Positions 32,991-44,941 of a DNA stretch of 64,000 nt are shown piece after piece. Positions within the stretch are counted from its first letter, which is position 1, and each line of letters starts with the position of its first letter. The notes beneath the pieces were generated by a model. The model did no database searches. It had not been told where the DNA came from and was given only the letters and a program-made list of their open reading frames with translations. Position numbers and translations under genes: made by a program. The DNA lies in the NCBI GenBank assembly GCA_035771165.1, contig JAWNZC010000122.1, positions 62,001-126,000 on the forward strand. The letters are read 5' to 3'. Source of the DNA: Paragorgia papillata. Taxonomy: Eukaryota > Cnidaria > Anthozoa > Scleralcyonacea > Coralliidae.

Positions 32991-34742
32991 AATACATGAC
33001 CAAAATGTGCCTTATATGAAAAACCAATTTTACATGTTTTAAGTCAACACAACACTCTGAAATATATATGAAAACAAACAAAACCATTTTAATACTCTTA
33101 ATTATTAATATATTGAAACAAACAAAACTATATTACAAAATATGAATTTAAAAATATGTGTTTATATGGTATAAAAGTCTATAATAGATCATGTTCGTCA
33201 AACCCATCAAAGCCTGAATCTGAGTCCAAGTCAAACAATAATTATGTCCCCAAGTTCTCCAGGTAGGTCGCCTTTGTCTAATGCAGGAAAGTTGTCTGAA
33301 ACAAGATCATCTTCAGTCCCTTTGTGAAGATGTGGTCAGTTGTACTGAGAGAATGTTTAAAAATAGCCTGAAAAATTACTTTTTCCTTAAACAGGGGGGT
33401 GGGTGCTTGCTTCAAATGGGCACTTACTTGGTCAACTATGGTAATTATTTGTCTGGCTTAATCAGTTAAAAAGTTCTTTGCCCATTGACAAAAATACAAT
33501 TTTCCTTTCAGATTCCCTGACAACTTGGTAAGTTTCCCCCGATGGGGCCTGGGGGGGGGGCTATGGTTCCCCAACAGGGGTGTAGCACCCCTGCCCCCCT
33601 GGCACCACCCCTTGTGTTTTACAAAGCTTGTTGCCTACAACACAGCAACAAAACTCGGTAAATTTTCAACGTTTTAAACGAATTTATAGTTATGAATATA
33701 TATTTACAGCCTACAATAGTTCTAGAACCTACTGGTTTATTTGACCGGGATATGAACCGACCACAACAAAGGAAACAGAATAGAAATAAAAAACAACAGT
33801 AGAAACCCAGGCAAAAGTGCTTTCTTCGCTTTCTTCTTGGTGTTTTTACAAAGTGCCAATGCCGTTGCCGATAAAACCGGGTTGTTTCCGCGCCAAAAAA
33901 TGTAAAGACTCTTTAAAAACATTGTCTTCAGAGGGGACATGCTTAATCGAACGAATGACAGACATCGTCGCCAAAAGTTGTCAATTTCAACAAACGAAAA
34001 AATCATTACAGAACACTTGGTAATTCAGAAAACACGAGATCGCGATAGAACAACAACACACACATGTCTGTGAGGCAAAACGATGAGCTGTCCTATGTTC
34101 ACTAAGCTTACTCACCTGAAAACGTCGAGAGAAACCTCCCTTCTGGAACGTATTTACTCGCATATTCTTCACTCCTTCAATAGCTCTTAGCAATTTTCTC
34201 GTCCATTTCTGCTCTGATTTCGCTGTCTTTGGCACACAACGTTCTTTATAGTCCCACAAATACATTGCCATTTTCGAAATTCTCCTGCGCTACAAAAAAT
34301 GTGCTTAAAAGAATCCATTCTTCTCACAAGCAAAATGCTCGCTTCGCGGTGGCCATTTCGCCTGCAAGTGAAGCCTACCACATTTCCCATGATGCTTTGC
34401 TATAATGGGAATTGTCTATTTTTAAAAAAATTGCATCTACAGAATTTTTTTTAAATCGGCCTATTGATTACTCATACTTCAAGAAAAGTTTTAATAAAAA
34501 AAATATGGAGGGTCACCAAAGTTTTTTTCGAATTAAATTAGTTTGAAGGGTAACTGGCAGCCATTTTGAAACGTCATTGCTGCCATAGCAACAACTGTTG
34601 CTATTGATTTGGTAACAGTTTTTGATTGTCGCACTGTTTAACTATGCATAACATTTAGTTTTATTCTTTTTCCGAATTGTTTATGCACGTGTTTTGGACT
34701 CTCAAACTTGTATTTTCCATTTTTCTAGAAACTGTATGGAGT
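32991..34742. other. B/C junction and fold-back right arm
   Basis: At 32989-32994 the right end of an A-type unit (TTGCACTA) joins a few bases and then TACATGACC, which is the middle of the fold-back element. Relative to the A/B junction about 3.5 kb (15193-18711) is missing. The right arm of the fold-back runs 33448-34418, ending GGGAATTGTCTA. The rest is AT-rich, with no gene seen. Confidence 0.8.
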
Positions 34743-35221
34743 GTAATAGCTCAAACTACCAAAAATCATACATATATAATTTGCAGTGGTGTGAGTACGC
34801 AAAAAGGGGGCCCATGCATGGGGTAGATTACACTGGGTAGCGGTCTGTAGTGTTGATAATAAAACACTACAGCAAATATTGATTCCTAAACCTTGACTCA
34901 TATGGCTTGCCGAGCGTACAAAAATTCTGAAAATTTTGTACGCTTGGCATGCAGTGGCTTGCCGACCAACCACCCCATCCCCAAGCCCCTTTCAAGGAGC
35001 ACATGACTAAAGAAGCTTGTGGGATGCGCAGTAAAGTTCAATTCGTGACTTTAATAACCCAATCTTCGAGAAAAATAGTCCCCCAGAGTCACCCCATCTA
35101 TTAAACTTCTACACATCTATCGAGCAACTGGTTTTGACAAGGGAGCACGTTAGAATGTGATAGTTCTTGTAAATAAACTAAACTTTACTTACCTAAAGTT
35201 GTTGACGTTTTGTGCGAGTCG

Positions 35222-35431
35222 CCCCGACGAGCGAGCCGAATACTCTCCGAAGATACGCGAGTGCGGAGCGGGAAGGGAAGAGAGAAGGGGAGTGCAACAT
35301 AGATACTGGTACGAGCATAAGGAGAAAAGCTATTTCTAAACGGACCAACCATTTTATTGGCTGAAAGCCATCACGTGCTCGGTGCTCCGCCCTCGCGTAT
35401 CTTCGGAGAGTATTCGGCTCGCTCGCTGGGG
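35222..35431. mobile_element. Fold-back MITE, copy C
   Basis: As at 20929-21138. Confidence 0.88.
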
Positions 35432-36527
35432 GCTCCTAAATGAGGTAAATAAACAATGCATGAATCTTTACTACATAATTGGGTTCTCGTGTTTATCACT
35501 GACTTACTTCAGACATAATCTGCTGTGAATCACTGTGATGTAGCACCTCATACAGAAGACCTTTGAACACAGATAATAAAATAGAATAACGATTTTGTTG
35601 TGGTGACAAACTGCCTATATAGCTATTCGTCTATATACAATAGTAAATATATTGGATATATGTCATCAAAATAAATTAAATTACTAAAATTGCAATTAAA
35701 CATTAAATACCAGGGCCGTAGCGGACACCACAGCTGCGCCACGGCTCTGCCGTGGCATTATTTTACTGCAGTCAATTTTTTTCAATATTTTAACAATATA
35801 CGCGAGGCAGAATTAACGTGCCGATATATAAATAAGTTATACCTACCTGGACTACGACGGATTGTAATATATATTATAAATTAATAATATCAATAGACGT
35901 TCGGTCTTCATGTATGCCTAACCGTAGGCCTTATAATCACCGATTATTTCAGGTTTGTGTAGAATTGAATGTTTAAATTCCTACATATTTGTCGTTGTGT
36001 TACATTTATTTGCTAAATATTGGGCAAACTGAAAGTGCAGCCATGTGATGATTGATTGTATCTTTAACTCTTTCCTGTCCAAATTGGTCTTTAGTATTTT
36101 ATTCTGGCTAACGCCAGACGATTTTATTCACCTCTGGACAAGCCCTCGGACAGGAAGGAGCTAATCACATGGATTTTATATAGTTCTTTGACTGAGTGTA
36201 TTCAATATTGATAGTTTCATAGTAAATGCGCCAGAACCATAGATATTTCTATGGCCAGAACCCACCATTTAAAATCAGTGTTTGATATACAAATTGACAA
36301 AAAAAGTATTTAAAATCTTTCCCCAAAATGCACAAAATGGCATTTCAGAGATTCCAGATTTCAATTTTTCCCGGGGGGGAGGGGGGCATGCCCCCGGACC
36401 CCCCTAGACGTTTGTCGGAAATGTGAAAACTTTCCATTCCAGAATTGGCCGCCATTTTGAATATTATTGTCAACATCGTTCCCAGGGCCTTCTCTATTTT
36501 TGTACTGGAGTTCAATTAATACTATTA

Positions 36528-37049
36528 CAGTCAACTCTCGTTATAGCGGACACCCTGGGATGCGATGAAAATATCCCGATTTCAGGTTGTAAAATGTCAC
36601 TACAATGTATTACTGCTTTTTTGTTTTAAAATGTCCAGTTTATTTCAATTTCTAGTTGACGTTTACCGTGTTACATAAGTACACAGTACAAGTCAAAAAT
36701 TTGTATTCAAATATTTTTTTATTCCAAAACCAAAAATACAACGGTAACATATATGAATCAGTAACATAAATATGTCACTCGATAAATTAAAAAGTCATTC
36801 ACTTTCATGTGTCGAGAGAAAAATACGTCCAAGGTGTCCGTTGTAACGAGAGTAGAACAATAAAAATGTTTGTTTGTTGGGGACCACATGAAGTGTCCGC
36901 AATTCCGTAATAGCGAGAGTCCGTAATAGCGAGAGTTATTTCAATACATTTCATAGTAGTTTCAGCCGGGGATTTACCAACTGTCATCTGTCGACATTAA
37001 TAGCGGGGTGTCCGTAATAGCGGGGTGTCCGCAAGGCGAGAGTTGACTG
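36528..37049. mobile_element. Tc1/mariner-pogo type MITE, copy C
   Basis: As at 5193 and 22219; TA flanks. Confidence 0.85.
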
Positions 37050-37323
37050 TATACCGTTAAATCCCGAAAGTAGCGCCCCCCCGGGGGCCGCTACTTTCGG
37101 GGGGGGCGCTACTTTCGGGATTCTACGGTAATTGTACTCCTCTCAACCAATCAGAATGTAGTAATTTTGTCATGCATATAATAAATATGGTAATTGTTCG
37201 GTGTTCTAAGAACACTGGTCTATTCTGTTCTTTGGCGAGCAATAGCGAGAACATTCTAAGAAGTTGCACATAACGCACAAACTTAAACTTTTCATCATAT
37301 GAAAGTTCCTAAAATTTCTATTT

Positions 37324-37596
37324 AAGAAATAGATTCCATTTTGCCGTTGTCTGTTCAGTTATGGATGCACAGATGACGTCACAACGTGGTAAGAACAAAA
37401 AAGTGGCCCACGAGACGCAGTCGAGTGGGTCACTGATGTTCTTACCACGTTGTGACGTCTTCTGTGCATCTATAACTGAACAGACAACAACAAAAATGGC
37501 ATCTATTTCTTTTATACAATACAAAAAATTTTCTTCATGCCCCAAAATCCCAACAAGAGTTATCAAACTCTTGTCGGGATTTTGGGGCATGAAGAA
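37324..37596. repeat. Two long hairpins (copy C)
   Basis: The counterparts of 23015-23203 and 23222-23287, practically unchanged between B and C. Confidence 0.83.
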
Positions 37597-38120
37597 AGTA
37601 AAAAGCAAGTCAGCTGACGTGATCTGACGTATCCATGCATGTCTGTCCTCTAATAGATCATGGGCAACAACCAATGAAAACACGCATAGCAACCGGTATA
37701 ATTAGTATTGTATAATTAGTATTGTATCATTGTGTATATTGCTGACAGAACATATTTATAGCTTTGGAGAACGACAGCCCTTACGAAAATGTTCTATAGA
37801 ATCCTATAGAATATTCCTTTGGAAATCTACATCCAATGGAATATCCTGTTGGATTTTCTATAGCATATATAATTCCAACAGAGTATTATATTAGTCGGAT
37901 TATAGTAAAAGGTTTGATAATGAGCACTGCCGAATTATTGAACGTAGTTTTTAACGTTTCGAGCGAAGGCCCTTCGTCAGAGAGAAAGGTATTCCCTTAT
38001 TTTTCTGTGACGAAGGGCCTTCGCTCGAAACGTTAGACTCCTACGGTCTCTGTTTCGGCAGTATATCTAACCTTACTATATTTCCATTGCTGTTTCAACA
38101 CTGCCTACGCAGCACGCTAC

Positions 38121-38168
<48 letters not shown>

Positions 38169-38533
38169 TTATTTACTTGTTATAAAATTGAAAGATCGTT
38201 AGGTATTTGAGTTAATTGTGTTTTAAGGTAATCATTGTGGTCACGACGTTGATTATATACCACTTGCTGATTACCAGGAGGTCTTTCACTTGACGAGTAA
38301 AATCGTCTGGCGTTAGCCAGAGTAGAAGTAATAAGTTGCCAAATGCCAACCATGCCCGATAATGGGTTAAGAGAAGACACAGATATGCTAGCTCCGATTT
38401 GAGAATTGAGTGTAAATGCTTTTCGAGCTATTTTATACTCACTGGCGATCAAAAGGTTGTGGGTTGGAAAGTCTCGCCTGGAAACTCAGAAATTTTTCAC
38501 AGTAAAATTAGCTCGAAGAATATTTCTTTATTA

Positions 38534-38846
38534 CATAGGCGTACGGGCACAAATTTATAAGGGGGGGAGGGGGTGGGGGGCGGAGAACATTTTGCCCGAC
38601 TGAAACGGAAATTTCCCGACTTTTGATATAAAAAATCCACTAAGTGCCTGTTGTTCAATATACTTTATCTCCTACAATACACAGATATTAAATTGTTTTG
38701 ATTATTTTTCCTTATTTTCATCCTATTTTAAAATTGTTTTCCTATATTTTTGCCCGACTTAGCTTGAAAATTTGCCCGACTTAGCAACATTTCCATTCGT
38801 CGCTCCCCCCCCCCCCCCCCCCCCCCCCCCGCCTCGTACGCCTATG
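38534..38846. mobile_element. Non-autonomous hAT-like element, copy C
   Basis: CATAGGCGTAC ... GTACGCCTATG, with a run of about 27 C before the right end, longer than in A or B. Confidence 0.82.
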
Positions 38847-39095
38847 TTCTTTAAGATACGAGAATATTCTTCTCTAACAGCATGCATTACACCATATTAA
38901 CATATATATATACAGTAGTGTCACCAATTAGCTGTAATAGAGCTAAATACATCGACACTTAAATATTCATTCATTCATTCATTCATTCATTCATTCGTTC
39001 ATCATCATCATACTGTAGTAGTATAGCACCATTCACCAACTCAACCTTAGGTCGTAAAATATGCCTGCGGTTTGATGTACGTTCACATCATCTGA

Positions 39096-39171
39096 GTCCC
39101 AGTAGCTCAATGGTTAGAACGTCTCACCCGCGATCAGAAGGTTAATTGAGGGGTCGAGTCCCTCTCGTTTA
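39096..39171 (+). repeat. tRNA-like sequence, copy C
   Basis: As at 24771. Confidence 0.58.
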
Positions 39172-39440
39172 ATCAAGCATAATATATCCAATAATTTGCA
39201 TGAGGTATTGCGATAAGATATATAAAAAAACTAGGCTTTATTTTATGACAACAACACGCGACACAGTTAAGAACTCATAAACAAACGTGCAGTCGTTGTA
39301 ACAAATCAAAATTCTCTGTCTGCGTGAAGTCAGGTAAATTGTTTCACTGGCAACGGCGCGTTAGCCTGTGTGTCACAAACACAAAAAAGTTCATATGACA
39401 TAACTATTGCGTGTCAAAAACTTACGGTCTATTCGTCGAG

Positions 39441-42400
39441 ATGGTATCTGGATCGTGGCAATCGTTTTCCCTGAAGTGGTGTTTCTTTTTCATTGTTTCA
39501 AGTCAAATCTCTTACGAAGAATATTCTCAATTGTATTACCAGCAGCTTGGCTTTAGCGCTGGAGATATAGGACTGAGCTCTCTTATTGGAATGGCGAGTT
39601 TGCTGTTGGTGCCCGTGGTCGGGATGATCGGTGACAGATTCCGAGCAAGAAAGCTGCTATTACTGGTATCAGTTATGAGTTTAATCTTACTAACCGTGGC
39701 ACCACTTCTGCCACTTGTTGCAAATCGACTTAGAGAATGCACTAGTGTCATGTCGAGCACAGCCTTACTAAATCGAACGAAAGACTTGAACGAAAATTTT
39801 CTGTCAGAACCCCAAAGCTTGCCTGCGGGGAAGAATAGACTTGAGTCTCACCAAATGACAAACGTATCGAGGAAAAACGCTTATCGTTCATCTTTGCTGC
39901 CCTCGCTGTTTTTCTACGTCGTTGTCATTACAGGAGCATATTCCTTCTTGGAGTGGACCATATTGTCGTTGCTGAATGTAGCTGTAATGAGCTGTATAAA
40001 AGATAAAAGAGAAAGCTACGGTTCGTACTTTCTCTGGGTTCAAATCGGAAGCTCTCTTTTTTTGTTGTCGATAGGAATTCTGGCTTCGCAAATACAATTC
40101 GAAATATGCGGCAACGTCGGGCATGGCTACTTCGTTACATTTGTTTTCACCGCCATTACACTGACCTTGGCGCTGCTGGCATTTCCTTGGATACAGTACG
40201 AGTATCTCGAGCATAGAGTGATCAACTGGACTGAAGTTAAAGGCTTTTTCTTCGAGTGTCATTACTTGCTTATACTGGTATTAGGGTTCTACTTTGGTAG
40301 TTTGTATACATTTCAATTGAGATGGGAATTTTGGTACATCGCCGAACTCTCTGGTAGTCCGACCCTTATGGGTACAGGTGGTGCAATCCGTCGGCCTTTG
40401 GCCGCTATCTGGTTGTGGCTTTCCGTGAAAGTCATAAAGAGACTTGGTGATCTAAAAACTATGACTGTGTCTTTGTCACTCTATACTGTTTCCATGATGT
40501 CTCTATCATTCATAAACATTCCTTGGCTTGTCATAGTTATCGACGTCTTACAATCTGCAGCAATGGCTCTCGCGTATTCATCTTTAACTATCCATTTCTC
40601 CAAGGCTACATCCAAAGCGTCCTCGGCTCTAATCCTAGGTAAATACATATTAAGCATTTTATTATAAGTAGTCAACTCGTGTCGGTTCATTTTGTTTAAC
40701 TGCCTATGAAACGAAAATTAAGTTTCTCTGATTTGAAAGAACACGTAAAATTATAGAGTAACATTTTGTCCTTGAGATACTTCAGTTTGTTTGATATGTA
40801 AATTAAACATTTTGACGTCGTAGGTGCATAATGAGCTATCGGAGAAGGTTAGATATCTTTTCTATTATCAAACCAAATTAATTTGAATGAAGCATGTGGA
40901 TGTGTTTCGCCCACAACATTAAACATGTAGATCTTCAAGTGATTATTTTATTTGATAATAGCAAAGATATATAACTTTTTCGATAACTCATTATGCACGT
41001 GTGACGTCAAAATGGTTAATTTGCATATTAAACAAACTAAAATATCTCAAGAACGAAGCAAGGAAACGAAAAACTGCAAAATATGTTACTCTATCATTTT
41101 AAGTGTTCTTTCAAATAAGACAAACTTAATTTTCGTTTCATAGGCATTTTAAGAACTAATTTATTTACTATATACCGGTACAGTTAAAACCCACGCGACC
41201 ATAACACCGCTGCCAAACGTTTTGCGCATGCGCGACGTCCGAGCTCGTCCTCAGAAAAAGAGCGGGAAAACACTGAAATATTTGGACTGGTCCGAGAGTC
41301 CGACACAAAAGTTAAAATTATAAGTATACCACCGAAAAGATAAGGTAGATAATTTGTGCATGGCTTCTTTGTCAATATTGTAACATATTCTGAATTTACC
41401 CCTTCTTAATTTTCTTTACCCTTTTTTTAAAACACAAATGAATAGTCGAGTCTTACTTAGTCTTCGCTGTCTGGTTGTTGTCACCACGGCTTCTCTTGAT
41501 ATTTATTCTAGAGAATTCACGCATGCGCAAACGTTTGGCAGCGGTGTTCCCGACCATGCATATTCTTTTGTTTTCAGTTCGTTTTGAGAGCCGAAATTTG
41601 GGCTCTTGGTAACAATGCCTTATGACGTACACGAATGGAACATTGATGCTGAAATGCATTGTCCTTGTGCATGGTTGTCGGTTTGCGTACACACGTAAAA
41701 CTCTCACAGCTTGTCAACAAGATGTTGGCGGAACAAGCTTGTAAGAAGCCTGGGAACAAGTTGTCACAATGCTGTTTGGCTTATCACGCTGTAGCAAGCT
41801 TGTTGTCAGCCTGGTACCCTGGCCCAATTTCAAAAGAAATATGGGCCAGGTAACCACTAATTTCATTCACGCGTCATCAGGGCTAAATCCACTTATGACG
41901 ATTGCAGTTTTACTCATAGCCACTAAAAACGCGCGAAATTTCAACCAATAGGAAAGCAGAAGTCTTTAGTGGTTACCTGGCCCATATTCTTTGATTGGGC
42001 CAGGGTACCAGGCAAGCTTGTTGTCAACAACGTTGTTACGACTTTGTTCCAACAAGCTGCAACTGCCAACAACTTGTTATCGGCTTGTCACAACAACTGG
42101 GAACAAGCAGTGCGAACACAACTTGATATCGGCTTGTCCGAACAGTCTTGTAGCAATAAAAGTAGAATCGAAATATAGTAACTTAGGTTACATATACTGC
42201 CGAAACAGAGAACGTAAGAATCTAACGTTTCGAGCGAAGGCCCTTCGTCAGAGAGTCTTGTAGCAAGTCTGCTGCAGGCTTGTTACAACTTGCGGCGTTC
42301 AGACTGAGTGCCCTCCTCTGTTCATTAAAACAACAAAACTGCCAACGACGAGTTTTTCACGAAATTCAGAGACATTCAAATTTAAACGTGTGTGACAATT

Positions 42401-42635
42401 GTGTCTCGTCTTTTCTTGTTTTCAAGGAGTTTCAGAAATGGTTTATGCAATGGGGACGACAATGGGCAGTTCGTTCATGGGACTACTTTTCCATTCAATT
42501 GGTTCGAAGGCAACTTTATTTTATTACTCCATTACTACCGCGATCATCACTGTATTATTCACTGCATACATTTATGGCAGAAAAGACGTCGAGAATTACG
42601 AACGTGTGTCAAATAATGATAGTGATTGTGAATAA
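39441..42635 (+). CDS. MFS transporter, MFSD6-like, copy C (two exons)
   Basis: Exons 39441-40638 and 42427-42635; 468 residues, intact. The intron is 1788 bp, the shortest of the three. Motif A (GDRFRARK) is unchanged. Exon 1 is nearly identical to B. Exon 2 differs from A and B by Ser for Thr (GSSFMG) and agrees with A at the last residue (Glu). All splice signals are conserved. All three copies keep open frames, so purifying selection or very recent duplication are both possible. Confidence 0.85.
40704..41148. mobile_element. Uninterrupted palindromic MITE in the intron of copy C
   Basis: The arms of about 190 bp start GCCTATGAAACGAAAATTAA and end in the inverse. Internal motifs are TTGAAAGAACAC, CTTGAGATA and TTTTGACGTC. 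It defines the element that is split in A and B. Confidence 0.87.
41199..41551. mobile_element. 353-bp inverted-repeat insertion private to copy C
   Basis: The ends ACACCGCTGCCAAACGTTT and AAACGTTTGGCAGCGGTGT are inverse, followed inward by GCGCATGCG. GACCAT occurs on both sides (41188-41193 and 41554-41559). A and B have ACCATGCATATT uninterrupted. The target duplication is imperfect, so the superfamily is uncertain. Confidence 0.8.
41807..42015 (-). mobile_element. 209-bp Mutator-like MITE, copy C, independent insertion
   Basis: Its interior is in the opposite orientation to the A and B copies and it lies about 40 bp away from their site, flanked by GCTTGTTGT at 41798-41806 and 42016-42024. 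The length is again 209 bp. The outer two bases of each end have changed (CAGCC and GGCAA in place of TAGCC and GGCTA). Confidence 0.9.
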
Positions 42636-42685
42636 CTAACATGACATGAGTCAGGCTCGCCCAGGGATTGGGGGCGATCGCCGCC

Positions 42686-42716
<31 letters not shown>

Positions 42717-43794
42717 AGAAGAAGATCTCCAAGACCGTTCCCGTGAAAAGTTGAAGAACTTGTAAGTGACACTGAGTAGACAGTAATGTGTTATATAGAA
42801 GATATTACATGGTGGTGCGAAGATATGGATTTTATCTTCGAGTGGTGAAAACAATATTTTATGAATGAGCGTAGCGAATGAGTAAAATATCGTTTTTACC
42901 ACGAGAAGATAAAATTCATATCTTCAAGCCAGCGTGTAATTTTCTTTTTATTATATAGATTCAATGCAAAAAGAGGTAAAATTCTTAATGACGTCATCAA
43001 TATCTTCACTAGTGAGGATATGGAAAATACAACACTGTATATTATCTAGTAAAACACTCGCATCTATATAATAAATACATATATTTAGCAGGCATGCATA
43101 TGCTATAAATTACAATACTAAAGGTCTAAATAAAATGCCTCCAACTTGTTTTTACATTTACAACTAGTTTATCCAAGACCGTTCCCGTGAAAAGTTGAAG
43201 AACTTGTAGGGAGCGGGTTGCAGTTGTTTTAAGTCCAAGTGACACTGAGTAGACAGAGTAATGTGTTATATATAGTTTAGCAGGCATGCATATGCTATAA
43301 ATCACAATACTAAAGGTCTATATAAAATGCCTCCAACTTGTTTTTACATATACGACTTGTTTATAAATAAATCTAAAGATATTCTGACGTGTATCATTCT
43401 ATGTTCTGGTTTGATAACAACAAGATTATGTAATTTATGGCTTTCAGATTACTCTTAAATACTAGCCTCAAAATGCAGGAAATAGTGTTTCGGAGACCCT
43501 AGAAATCCAGGGGGCCATGCCCACAGTCCCCCTAGGAGATTGAGGTTCTTGCCCCCCCCCAAAAAAAACCCTGGCTACATCACTGGGCCCAGGAGGCGAG
43601 AAACTTTCAGGTGGACAAAGGGAAAGAGGGCCTGATAGAAATGACCATAGATGGTGGCTTGTACATTTAACCACAATCCTTTGCGCATAGTAAATATTGT
43701 TTCTTGTGAATTATTGGAACATATTTAGCTCTTTAAAAAAATCAACATTTTACAGTAGTTGTTATTTGACTTGGGTTGAGGTCGCAAAGCATTG

Positions 43795-44115
43795 TGAAAA
43801 AAAATCTGAAAATTTTTTTACACAGGGCTGGAAAAAATCGGAAAATTTTTTGCATGTCAGGGGCTGTAAAAAATCTGAAAATTTTTGGCATGTCCGGGGC
43901 TGGAGCGTACAAAAAATCTGAAAATTTTGTATGCTTGGCAGTGGCCCAGAGTGTACAAAAAATCTGAAAATTTTGTACACTTGGCAGTGTGCTGAGTGAA
44001 CAAAAAATCTGAAAAGTTTGTATGCTTCACCAGTGTGCTGAGTGTACAAAAAATCTGAAAATTTTGCATGCTTGGCAGTGTGCGGAGTGTACAAAAAAAT
44101 CTGAAAATTTTGTAG
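43795..44115. repeat. AAAAATCTGAAAATTTT short tandem repeats (copy C)
   Basis: Fewer units than in A and B, and several differ in spacer sequence (GGCCCAGAGTGTAC). Confidence 0.83.
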
Positions 44116-44434
44116 GCCGCTAAGGTTGAAGGTTTAACGTAAAAGATATTGGTAAAAGAAACTCACCTTTACGCTGTACGATATCCAACAACACTGAAAT
44201 ATATCCACGGCAAGAAAACTCGTGAAACACAAACATTTTCGGAGAGAAAGACCATGAGATTATTGACTTGTTGGAAAACGTGTTTTCAACTGAGCATTGA
44301 AATTTGCTGAGCACGCTGTACGCATGTTTGGCATCGCAGGCGCAAGCACTTATTTGCACTAAGCAAGTGCGCATGATCAGGTCAATCTTTCAGATCACCC
44401 ATTCCTCACGTTGTAACCAATAAACTATTGTAAT

Positions 44435-44715
44435 TGTAAGAGCATTGTACGCAATAAATTATTGCATTGTAATATGCGCCTCGCATCCCACAATGTTTGG
44501 TAACGACGGCTTACAACGTGAGGAACGGCTGTTCAGATTGTTCAGACAATGTTCCCCCGGAAAATTTTGAATTTTAGAATCTCTGAAATAGCATTTCCTG
44601 CATTTTGAGGGTGATCTGAAAGAGTTTTGAAGGACATAAATTACCAAACAAAATACCCAAATATATGAATACACCATACCATACAAGGCCTACATCATGT
44701 AGGAGGACATGTCGT
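44435..44715. other. Single-copy flank, no gene seen
   Basis: From the end of unit C to the hAT element. It contains one degenerate copy of the CATTTCCTGCATTTTGAGG repeat (about 44586-44614). Confidence 0.5.
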
Positions 44716-44941
44716 CATAGGCGTACCTGGCCAACTTTGTTTGGGGGGGCAACGCATTTTTGCCCGAAAAATTTTGAGAGTTGAGACCGTGCACATAAAT
44801 GGATTTTAGGTCTTCTTCAACTCGCAGATTTTTTTACGAATTATAAACGACGACAAATCAAATAGACAACAATACCGGCAACAATGGTCCGCAAACTTTT
44901 ATTTAATTACATTACTAACAACTATTCTATAGCTTTCACTT

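Larger units (their letters stand above)
34743..44434. repeat. Segmental duplication unit, copy C
   Basis: The shortest and least invaded unit in the intron; it shows empty sites for the 2.2-kb element, the A/B MITE and the tandem MITEs at the right end. It has private insertions at 41199-41551 and 41807-42015. Confidence 0.9.
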
